Below, piece after piece: positions 1 through 6,294 of a stretch of DNA of 16,449 nt (position 1 is the first letter of the stretch; each line of letters begins with the position of its first letter). Origin of the DNA: Phycisphaerae bacterium (GTDB taxonomy: Bacteria > Planctomycetota > Phycisphaerae > UBA1845 > UTPLA1); NCBI GenBank assembly GCA_029259995.1, contig JAJDEC010000532.1:1-16449 (forward strand), in the 5' to 3' direction. The position numbers were made by a program, and so were the translations under genes. The notes under the pieces are model-generated. The model had not been told where the DNA came from, ran no database searches, and worked only from the letters and a program-made list of their open reading frames with translations.

Positions 1-76
1 CACGTCGATTATCGCGACAATTGACTCCGGAAACCGTCAAGTTTGCCCTTCTTTTTCTTGCAGAAAGTGCCCCCGG

Positions 77-685
77 ATGACCAAACGAGGCGACGTCACA
101 GTCCTGCTCGAAGGCCTGGCTGGTGGCGATCCATCCGCGATGGATGCGCTTATCCCCTTGGTATACGAGCAGTTGCATGCCGTCGCGAAGAACCAGATGC
201 GGCGGGAAAACGCCGGCCACACGCTCCAGCCAACGGCGCTCGTTCACGAGGCATTCCTGAAACTTGTCGACCAGGACAGGGCCGGATGGAAGAATCGAAC
301 ACATTTCTTCTCCGTTGCATCGCAGATCATCCGGAGGATTCTCGTGGATCATGCGCGGGGCAAGCATCGTGCAAAGCGCGGCGGCGAACATGCGAGAATC
401 CAGTTCGATGCCAGTCTTGTGGCGGCTTATCAGAGAGATGTGGACTTGATCATGCTGGACGAGGCGCTCGAACAGCTCGCGGCAACGTCGCAACAGCAGT
501 CGCGCATCGTGCAGATGCGCTTTTTCGGCGGGATGACGATCAGGGAAATCGCCGAGGCAATCGACACGTCCGTCTCCACCGTCGAGCGCGAATGGCGATA
601 TGCGCGCGCATGGCTCTATCGGCGCATCCGTGCCGACGATCGCGATCCTCCGCAGGAGCATAACGATGGCCGCCGAGCAACATGA
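77..685 (+). CDS. ECF RNA polymerase sigma factor (planctomycete Sig70-X6/ECF-like type)
   Basis: A 202-residue sigma factor that should direct RNA polymerase to a small regulon. The sigma-2 region covers about residues 22-98, with family-typical strings GHTLQPTALVHEAF (47-60), THFFSVASQIIRRILVDHAR (75-94) and KRGG (100-103). The sigma-4 region covers about 128-185, with RIVQMRFFGGMTIREIAEAI leading into the helix-turn-helix and TVEREWRYARAWLYRRIR at the end. Sigma-3 is absent, as expected for the ECF class. The pattern matches the group found beside Pkn kinases in planctomycetes. ATG at 77 is used because the conserved N-terminus starts there; no strong Shine-Dalgarno is visible. The stop overlaps the start of the downstream kinase gene by 20 bases, so the two are probably co-translated. 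No anti-sigma factor is seen, so kinase control of the sigma factor is an inference. Confidence 0.93.
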   Translation: MTKRGDVTVLLEGLAGGDPSAMDALIPLVYEQLHAVAKNQMRRENAGHTLQPTALVHEAFLKLVDQDRAGWKNRTHFFSVASQIIRRILVDHARGKHRAKRGGEHARIQFDASLVAAYQRDVDLIMLDEALEQLAATSQQQSRIVQMRFFGGMTIREIAEAIDTSVSTVEREWRYARAWLYRRIRADDRDPPQEHNDGRRAT

Positions 686-3101
686 TCCCCCTGAGGATTG
701 GGAGCCTCAATCGGATTCGACCATACCCAGGTCCGATCCGCGCGCCGAGGAAATCTTCATGGCGGCCCTGGCCTGCGAAACAGGGCGGCGCGCACAACTT
801 CTGCGTGAGCGCTGTGCCGGAGATGCGGCGCTACACGCCAACGTGCAATCGCTGCTCGATGCGGATGCTGTCGCCGGCGGCTTTCTCGATCCGCCTGTCA
901 CGCCTTTGTGCGATGCCGGCCCGAAGGATTCGCATGGCGACGATCTTGTCGGACAGCACGTGGGTCGCTATCAGATCGACGGCGTGATCGCTTCCGGCGG
1001 GATGGGCACAGTCTACAAGGCCACGCAGGATCGTCCGCATCGAATCGTCGCGCTGAAGCTGATTCGTCAGGGCCTCGCGACGCGCGCGACGCGTCGCCGA
1101 TTCGAACACGAGGCGGAAATCCTCGGCCGCCTGCAACATCCCAATATCGCGCAGGTGTTCGACGCCGGCACGTTCAGGCGCGACGGCCTGTCGCTCCCGT
1201 TCCTGGCCATGGAATACATCCCCGATGCCGCGACCATCGTCGACGATGCAGATGCGCGGCGCCTCAGTATTCAGGCGCGTGTCGAGCTGATCGCCATTGT
1301 CTGCGACGCCGTGCATCATGCCCATCAGCAAGGCGTTATTCATCGTGATCTCAAGCCGGCCAACATCGTGGTCGATGCCGCCGGCCGGCCCAAGGTGCTC
1401 GACTTTGGCGTCGCGCGCCTGACCAATTCCGATGTACAGGCTGCGACGTTGCAGACGCATACCGGCCAGCTTGTCGGCACGCTGCCCTACATGAGTCCGG
1501 AGCAGAGCGCCGGCGCATCGAAGGATATCGACATCCGCTCAGACGTGTACGCGATCGGTGTTCTCGCCTGCGAACTGCTGGCCGGCCGACTACCCTACGA
1601 TCTGAACGACAAGTCCGTCTTTGAGGCGCTGCGCGTTATTCGAGAAGTCGAGCCCGTCTCGATGGGAACGATTCGAAAGGCGCTTCGAGGCGATCTCAGC
1701 ACGATCGTCGCCAAAGCGCTGGAGAAGGACAAACACCGCCGCTATACATCGGCCAGTGAACTGGCCGCCGATCTGCGCCGATTCCTGCACGATGAAGCCA
1801 TTGTCGCGCGACCGCCGAGCGCGGTTTATCAGATGCGAAAATTCGCCAGGCGTCATCGTGCCGTCGTCTTCGGCGGGCTCGTTGCCATCATCGCACTGAG
1901 CGTCGGCTTGGCGATGGCCGTCATTCAGGCAGTGCACGCCTCGGCGGCGCGCGATGAGGCCGAGGCCGTCGTCGTCTTCCTCGTCGAGACACTGGGCGAA
2001 GCCAACCTGAACAATGCCGGTCCGAACGTGCGCGTCAGGGAATTGCTCGATGCCGCGTCGGGGCGAGTCGGCCGCGAGTTCGCCGATCAGCCGCTGGTCG
2101 AGGCCCGCCTCCGCGGTGTCATCGGCGTGTCTTATCAGAGCCTCGGCTTGTACACGAAGGCTGACGTGCATCTTCAGCAGGCGTTCACGATCTATCGTCG
2201 CGAGTTAGGAAAAGCCGATCGCCGTACGCTCGATGCGATGAACGAGCTGGCGCCGGTCGCTTTCTGGCGGAAGGACTTCGAAACAGCCATCCCCCGCGCG
2301 AGAGAGGCGCTCACACTCGCGCGCCGCGAATTCGGCAACGAGGATTCCGACACGTTGAATGCGATGGAGAACCTTGCAGCATTACTCGTCGGTGCGGGGG
2401 AGACGGACGATGCCGAGCCGCTGCTGTTCGAGTTGCTGAGCACGACGCGTCGCTTGCGAGGCGACGAACACAGCGAGACGCTGGATCGAACCAATCACGT
2501 TGCTCGATTGCGTCGGGCTCAGAACCGTCCGGCGGAAGCCGCGGATTTGTTGCGAGAGACGCTGTCGACAGCAAGGCGCACGCTGGGCGACGACCATCAG
2601 AAGACGCTGAGCTATCAACTTTACCTTGCAGAGGTATTGCGGGAGTCGGGCGAATCGGCGGAGGCGGAAGCGCTCTATCGTCGAACGCTGGAATTCGGCA
2701 CGCCGCTGTGGGGCGAAGCCCATCTCAAGACGCTGCGATTGACGGTGGGGCTCGCGACGTTGCTCGCCGAACAGGGCGAATCGGCCGAAGCCGAGCGGCG
2801 ATTGGCCCGCGCCGTGGCGCAGGCGGAACGCGGCATGCCCGCCGACTTCTGGTTCACGCCCATCCTTCGCGAGCACTGGGCGCAGCTGCTCATGAAGGCG
2901 GGGCGATACGAACCGGCCGAAGCGCAACTGCGCCTTTGTCTCAATGCACTGGAAGACGAAATGCTGCGGAAGCGCATCCCGGAATTGCACCCGCGCGCAA
3001 CACAATCCCTGATCACCCTCTACGACGCGACGAACCAGCCCCAAAAATCCGAAGCCCTTCGTCAATCCGCCTCTCTCGCCAGTGATCCGGGCAGCCCGTA
3101 G
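666..3101 (+). CDS. Membrane Ser/Thr protein kinase with C-terminal TPR repeats (Pkn type)
   Basis: An 811-residue Hanks-type kinase. Residues 1-95 form a helical N-terminal segment. The kinase domain (about 101-375) has all key motifs: Gly-rich loop IASGGMGTVY (108-117), VALK with Lys131, catalytic loop HRDLKPAN with Asp228, DFG with Asp246, GTLPYMSPEQ (271-280) and RSDVYAIGVLACELL (291-305). One transmembrane helix lies at about 399-422, after basic RKFARRHR. Residues about 480-800 are tetratricopeptide repeats of roughly 42 residues with recurring RR.LG...TL patterns. Standard topology would place the kinase in the cytoplasm and the TPR part outside, perhaps as sensor or scaffold. ATG at 666 is preferred over an upstream GTG at 600, which would add 22 unconserved residues and a long overlap with the sigma factor gene. 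The pairing with that gene suggests that phosphorylation controls the sigma factor; this is inference. Confidence 0.95.
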   Translation: MAAEQHDPPEDWEPQSDSTIPRSDPRAEEIFMAALACETGRRAQLLRERCAGDAALHANVQSLLDADAVAGGFLDPPVTPLCDAGPKDSHGDDLVGQHVGRYQIDGVIASGGMGTVYKATQDRPHRIVALKLIRQGLATRATRRRFEHEAEILGRLQHPNIAQVFDAGTFRRDGLSLPFLAMEYIPDAATIVDDADARRLSIQARVELIAIVCDAVHHAHQQGVIHRDLKPANIVVDAAGRPKVLDFGVARLTNSDVQAATLQTHTGQLVGTLPYMSPEQSAGASKDIDIRSDVYAIGVLACELLAGRLPYDLNDKSVFEALRVIREVEPVSMGTIRKALRGDLSTIVAKALEKDKHRRYTSASELAADLRRFLHDEAIVARPPSAVYQMRKFARRHRAVVFGGLVAIIALSVGLAMAVIQAVHASAARDEAEAVVVFLVETLGEANLNNAGPNVRVRELLDAASGRVGREFADQPLVEARLRGVIGVSYQSLGLYTKADVHLQQAFTIYRRELGKADRRTLDAMNELAPVAFWRKDFETAIPRAREALTLARREFGNEDSDTLNAMENLAALLVGAGETDDAEPLLFELLSTTRRLRGDEHSETLDRTNHVARLRRAQNRPAEAADLLRETLSTARRTLGDDHQKTLSYQLYLAEVLRESGESAEAEALYRRTLEFGTPLWGEAHLKTLRLTVGLATLLAEQGESAEAERRLARAVAQAERGMPADFWFTPILREHWAQLLMKAGRYEPAEAQLRLCLNALEDEMLRKRIPELHPRATQSLITLYDATNQPQKSEALRQSASLASDPGSP

Positions 3102-3112
3102 GGTCCGCACCG
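3098..3112 (+). repeat. Degenerate REP-like head (GTAG + TCCGC...)
   Basis: GTAG at 3098-3101, whose last three bases are the kinase stop codon, is followed by GGTCCGCACCGCG. This is the same order as the better hairpin at 4298-4318, but the right arm has lost its GGACC end. A GTAG-type tetranucleotide before a small hairpin is the hallmark of RAYT-recognised REP sequences. It abuts the RAYT fragment. The match is short, so confidence is modest. Confidence 0.4.
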
Positions 3113-3275
3113 CGCGCGAATCCTGACGACGGACGTGGCCCGATCCACCTTGCGTCGCGCACTGGAATCGATGCGCCAAGGTGATCCGTTCGACATTCGC
3201 GCATTGGTGATGTTGCCCGACTATTTGCACATGCTATGGACATTGCCGGATGACGACGCGGATTTCATTCGGCAG
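3102..3275 (+). pseudogene. Remnant of a REP-associated tyrosine transposase (RAYT, Y1/HUH family)
   Basis: Directly after the kinase stop, in the same frame, the translation reads RILTTDVARSTLRRALE, then PFDIRALVMLPDYLHMLWTL and PDDDADF. This matches the middle of RAYT proteins (R-x-ILTTxLAR...LRRAL, PFxIxAxVLLPDHLHxxWTLPxxDADF). The N-terminal third and everything after DADF are missing, including the part with the catalytic tyrosine. In the family the HUH metal motif is His-Leu-His inside PDHLH; here it reads PDYLH, so the first His is Tyr (codon TAT), a one-base change from CAT. Past about 3275 the frame stays open but the residues no longer resemble the family. The piece is therefore dead and truncated at both ends. 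A REP-like head lies at its left edge and a REP-like hairpin at its right edge. Confidence 0.75.
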
Positions 3276-3277
3276 GC

Positions 3278-3309
3278 GTGCCCCATCCCTTGCGAATGCA
3301 AAGGCTGGG
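3278..3309. repeat. REP-like hairpin, copy 1 of the TTGCGAATGCAA family
   Basis: GTGCCC, then a core TTGC-GAAT-GCAA hairpin at 3290-3301, then AAGG.TGGG. The 15 bases at 3290-3304 recur exactly at 4205-4219, with similar flanks. It lies just past the RAYT remnant and 20 bases before the end of the convergent lipoprotein gene. Confidence 0.55.
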
Positions 3310-3329
3310 TCATCGCTCAAGCACGCCGC

Positions 3330-4004
3330 TCATTCTTTTCCATACGGGTCATCGCGCGTCGACGCCCCGACTTTCTGGAAGTCTACGTCTTCGCAGCGAT
3401 CCTGGGCGTCGTACTTCAGGATGCAGTAATACGGCTTGCTGAAAATTTTGATAATCCGGCCGTCATAGAGCTGCCGCAATCGACCGGTCTTTTCGCTGCG
3501 CACACTGACGATCGGTCGCTCTTCCAACTCCCGCCCGCATTCGGCCGGCGACTTGCCCTTGACCTTGTCCTCGAGCAGCGCCGCGCGCGGCAGGTCGAAC
3601 TTGGCGTCGGGCGTCGTCTCGACGCGCGACAGCGAGCGAATTTTTCCGCCCGTCACTTCCACGACGTAGCGATCCTTCCCCAGCGGGTTGGTTACGCCTT
3701 TGACGTCGTAGATCCGCCAGACGCGACGGCCGCCCTGTTCACGCTGCACGTCCAGCGACGGACCAAGTAACCTGTCGGCGGCCGACGGCGGTCGTCCGAG
3801 CAATTCCGTCTGCTTGTCCTTTACGTCAGCCTTGTCGACCACACCGCCGATCACATTGACTGCGGTCCCGACGCCGGCAGTGGCGTCGCCGAGGCATCCG
3901 ACATTGAAGAGGCACACGCCGCCCAGGGTTAACGCGGCGAACGTGCGGCCGCGGCGACCGATAAATGTAGCAAGTCTATGATCCAGAAAATTCAGTGATG
4001 CCAT
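3330..4004 (-). CDS. Predicted lipoprotein, function unknown
   Basis: A 224-residue protein I cannot assign to a family. ATG at 4004 is chosen because GGAG (4012-4015 on the plus strand as CTCC) lies 7 bases upstream; an ATG at 4025 would add 7 residues and lacks such a site. The N-terminus has basic residues (RRGR 17-20), a hydrophobic stretch (22-36) and a lipobox-like NVGC with Cys37. Then comes a Gly-rich segment (about 42-55) like the glycine zippers of envelope lipoproteins. Residues 95-190 look like mixed beta structure with a basic, Arg-rich surface (VWRIYDVKGV, DRYVVEVTGGKIRSLSR). Cys157, Cys194 and Cys204 are further cysteines. The gene stands alone and converges on the RAYT remnant. 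Asn at lipobox position -3 is unusual, so lipidation is likely but not certain. Confidence 0.7.
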   Translation of the reverse strand: MASLNFLDHRLATFIGRRGRTFAALTLGGVCLFNVGCLGDATAGVGTAVNVIGGVVDKADVKDKQTELLGRPPSAADRLLGPSLDVQREQGGRRVWRIYDVKGVTNPLGKDRYVVEVTGGKIRSLSRVETTPDAKFDLPRAALLEDKVKGKSPAECGRELEERPIVSVRSEKTGRLRQLYDGRIIKIFSKPYYCILKYDAQDRCEDVDFQKVGASTRDDPYGKE

Positions 4005-4043
4005 GATGCTGCTCCGTGTATGCAAGGGACCGATGCGGTGGCT

Positions 4044-4061
4044 ATCGCGCTCCGGCGCGAT
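4044..4061. repeat. Perfect 7-bp stem hairpin in the lipoprotein leader
   Basis: ATCGCGC (4044-4050), loop TCCG, GCGCGAT (4055-4061). It lies 40 bases upstream of the lipoprotein start at 4004, so if transcribed it would be in the 5' leader. It may be a REP copy or a regulatory hairpin; the sequence does not decide. Confidence 0.45.
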
Positions 4062-4193
4062 CTTCGTCAGCCCGATGGTCCGTCAGTCCGGATGATATCA
4101 TCGATCAGGCGGACAACAGGCACGTTGACTGTGAGTGACAAGCGGATGAATTGCACGTAAGCGATTCATTATTCCAATACGTGATAACATAGG

Positions 4194-4222
4194 TGCCCAC
4201 CGTTTGCGAATGCAAAGGTTTG
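4194..4222. repeat. REP-like hairpin, copy 2 of the TTGCGAATGCAA family
   Basis: GTGCCCACC, then TTTGC-GAAT-GCAAA (4204-4217), then GGTTTGGG. The outer arms CCCACC and GGTTTGGG can partly extend the stem. It shares a 15-base core and flanking GTGCCC and GGG with the copy at 3278-3309. Confidence 0.6.
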
Positions 4223-4297
4223 GGGGGCGGTCGATTTTCTGCGGGGTTTGCGTTCAGCATGCGAAACGCAGGAACAATCGTGCCAAATGTATGACTC

Positions 4298-4318
4298 GTA
4301 GGGTCCGCGTCGCGGACC
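4298..4318 (+). repeat. REP-like element: GTAG head plus perfect 8-bp hairpin
   Basis: GTAG at 4298-4301 is followed by GGTCCGCG (4302-4309), a single T, and CGCGGACC (4311-4318), a perfect inverted repeat. The next bases are ATTCGC. Head plus stem is the layout of REP sequences mobilised by RAYT transposases, and a RAYT remnant lies 1 kb away. Degenerate relatives are at 3098 and 7298. Confidence 0.65.
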
Positions 4319-4552
4319 ATTCGCTGCAGTCTCGTTGATGATGTGCGAATCCTTCGCAGCGCCAACGCAGCAAGAAAGGCGATCCTGAGGATTCGCGAGT
4401 GTTGAGGATTGTTGAACGAATGCCTGGGTTTTACCTCCAATCGAAAAAAACGGTTCTTCACGGATTTGCGCGGGCGAATCAAGACAGCTCGTTGTGACGG
4501 CGAATGCACTTTCTGGGGGGCGCGCGTTGATCAAGATCGGACCCCATTTGGA

Positions 4553-4638
4553 GCCGCGCTGTCCTTAGCGCGGCGGCTGCATTCCACCAAGTCCCAGTAG
4601 GGACGACATGAAAATAGCCCAGCCTCTTCAAGGCCGGG
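4553..4638. repeat. Array of three successive hairpins
   Basis: Hairpin 1: GCCGCGCT (4553-4560), loop GTCCTT, AGCGCGGC (4567-4574), perfect. Hairpin 2: GTCCC (4591-4595), AGTA, GGGAC (4600-4604), perfect. Hairpin 3: CCCAGCCT (4618-4625), loop CTTCA, AGGCCGGG (4631-4638), one mismatch. The linker between 2 and 3 contains ATGAAAATAG. No open frame of coding quality covers it. The regular layout suggests one compound repeat unit, mobile or transcribed. Confidence 0.55.
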
Positions 4639-4806
4639 ATTGCGACGAGATTTCTCTTACGCATTGCCGTCCCGGAATTCGGTGAAGAACCAAAAAAAAT
4701 ACACACACACGTTTGGCCTCAGGTGAATAAATCAACTTCGCCGATGGGGAATGTCATTGTCGTCACGGCGCGATCCCGTGATCGACAACGGATCTGCCGC
4801 CGCCGA

Positions 4807-4820
4807 GCACGCCAACGTGC
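4807..4820. repeat. Short hairpin GCACG-CCAA-CGTGC
   Basis: A perfect 5-bp stem with a 4-base loop in the gene-free stretch. Too short to be meaningful alone, but it adds to the hairpin density between 4.0 and 4.9 kb. Confidence 0.35.
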
Positions 4821-5059
4821 CCCCGGCAACACATTGCGCAGGGGGGCGCGAATCGGGCGGAATTCCCCCGGTCTTTCTTGATAGACTCACGACCTGGAAG
4901 TGTTGACGCTTCGATGCCGCGCCAGATGTATTTGTCACGTCGAGCGTGCGCCGTGCGTCGACTGGCCCCCGTTGCAGGGCACAATCGCCCAAATGCTCAA
5001 CCAATGTAATGTCTGGCCGGATCGATCGTTCATGCCGGCCGTCCCCACGACGCCGACCT

Positions 5060-5821
5060 TCACGCAGTGATACGTCGTCGCCGTCGCAAACCGAGCCCGA
5101 TGGCGCTGCCGACCAACAGAAGCGCAGTGCCCGGCTCCGGTGTCAAGTTGACCGACCAACTGCCGTCGCTCTGTATTCCTTCGAAATCAGCGCCAGTCGC
5201 ATTGGCGTCCAGCGTATAGAGGACGCCGGCCTCCAATTGGACGATCTCGTCAAAACTCCCGTTCATCCCGGCAGTCATTGTCTCCCTGGAGAATACGACA
5301 CCGGTCGGTGATCGCAGGAAAACGTATGAAGTGACTGCCATGAAGCCCGAATGCACGGTCACGTCTCCGCTCAACCGAAGGCCTTCATTCCGCGTGACCA
5401 TGAATTCGACCAGCATCCTGCTGTCTGCATCGTTGTTGCCCGTCGAGCCGACAACGACACCACCTGAACCCGAGATACCTGTTGACGTCACATCGCTCGT
5501 CTGGCCAGAGTTGCTGCCGACGCTGCCGACAGACTCGCTGAACACGCCCGCCAGCATGCTGGAGATCGAATCACCGTTGGAGAAAACCTCATCCTCGCCG
5601 TTCGGACCACAACCGGCGCAGAAGCTCGTCCCAAACGCCGAAACGGTTCGATTCGTACTGAGTACACTCAGCGAAGCGAAGACAGGACTGGCGAAAAAGA
5701 GCAATGCAATGGAAAATGCAATGATGCCGCCAGGCATCGCTCGCCCGATGTTGCGGGCTCCCGCAGGATGCGCTCCACAGTCGAATCCGATGTGTTCGGC
5801 GCTGGGAATTCTGAGATTCAT
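5060..5821 (-). CDS. PEP-CTERM sorting-domain protein
   Basis: A 253-residue exported protein. The signal sequence is set back from the start: a long n-region (1-28), hydrophobic core GGIIAFSIALLFF (31-43) and probable cleavage after SPVFA (49). The mature part is Ser/Gly/Val-rich and presumably beta-structured. It has a CxGC pair (Cys68, Cys71) and a low-complexity Ser/Gly stretch (82-128). The C-terminus is a classic PEP-CTERM: TPEPGTALLLVG (227-238), hydrophobic to 245, then RRRRR (246-250). In known systems exosortase recognises this tail and the protein goes to the envelope or matrix; no exosortase is in the window. ATG at 5821 is well supported by AAGGAG 7 bases upstream. The body has no recognised domain; residues 136-226 vaguely resemble the beta-sandwich segments of other PEP-CTERM proteins. 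Confidence 0.9.
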   Translation of the reverse strand: MNLRIPSAEHIGFDCGAHPAGARNIGRAMPGGIIAFSIALLFFASPVFASLSVLSTNRTVSAFGTSFCAGCGPNGEDEVFSNGDSISSMLAGVFSESVGSVGSNSGQTSDVTSTGISGSGGVVVGSTGNNDADSRMLVEFMVTRNEGLRLSGDVTVHSGFMAVTSYVFLRSPTGVVFSRETMTAGMNGSFDEIVQLEAGVLYTLDANATGADFEGIQSDGSWSVNLTPEPGTALLLVGSAIGLGLRRRRRITA

Positions 5822-5828
5822 GGCATGT

Positions 5829-5834
5829 CTCCTT
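5829..5834 (-). promoter_or_regulatory. Ribosome-binding site AAGGAG of the PEP-CTERM gene
   Basis: AAGGAG on the minus strand, 7 bases before the ATG at 5821. It decides the longer start over an internal ATG at 5737 that sits just before the signal-peptide core. Confidence 0.75.
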
Positions 5835-6282
5835 GTTCGAATTCAGCTGTGCCCGCCGCCGCCCGACGAAGATCTAACGATCGATGACAATCAGCCCGCC
5901 CCATTCCATGTGCGGGCCAAATGGCATGCTTTTGCCTCGGCGGCGTGATCACGACGAATACCCAAGAATTGTCGGAGGCACTCGCCCGTTCGACTTCTCC
6001 GCCCCCATAAGAAACACTACAACAATCCCGATTTGCAAGTCAATCAATCTGACAATGAATTCAAGTGAATTGCCCTGCCGTTGTCGCCAAATAATTGCCG
6101 GGCCGCACCCTTGCCGCAGTGCATGCGTCAACCGTTTTACCGTGCACGATTCAGGCCATTGTTCATGCTCACTCCGCCGCTCCGCACCCATGGCTGCACA
6201 CTGCCGGAAATGAATGTCGGAGGCTGTGCTCCAGTTGCAATCTGCGATAGGCTTCGTGAGCCATCCGCATTACGGATTCGAC
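5835..6282. other. Divergent intergenic region, no gene seen
   Basis: About 450 bases between two divergent genes. Small open frames on both strands lack coding character. The centre (about 6005-6100) is relatively AT-rich and carries the palindrome at 6058. The rest is featureless. Confidence 0.6.
6058..6071. promoter_or_regulatory. Candidate operator: palindrome AATTCA-AG-TGAATT
   Basis: A perfect 6-bp inverted repeat with a 2-base spacer, in the most AT-rich part of the gap between the divergent PEP-CTERM gene (-) and chlorophyllase homologue (+). Position and symmetry suit a dimeric repressor or activator. No promoter boxes can be placed with confidence beside it. Confidence 0.3.
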
Positions 6283-6294
6283 GAGGCTGTCACC

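Larger units (their letters stand above)
4016..5059. other. Gene-poor, hairpin-rich intergenic stretch
   Basis: About 1 kb between the lipoprotein ribosome-binding site and the PEP-CTERM stop. Frames open here on both strands encode no recognisable protein and lack good start sites. It holds the hairpins at 4044, 4194, 4298, 4553 and 4807, a run of A (4690-4697) and a short CA repeat (about 4699-4708). I see nothing else. It looks like an accumulation zone for small repeats. Confidence 0.6.

Noticed and set aside
2382..3230. Open frame of 282 codons on the minus strand
   Set aside because: Antisense to the TPR part of the kinase and the RAYT remnant; Arg/Gln-rich, no ribosome-binding site or motif.
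4105..4534. Two overlapping minus-strand frames in the gene-poor stretch
   Set aside because: They overlap each other in different frames, cross REP-like hairpins and encode no recognisable protein.
4691..4710. A-run and CA repeat as a replication or recombination signal
   Set aside because: Too short and simple; no DnaA boxes, att-like repeats or integrase nearby.
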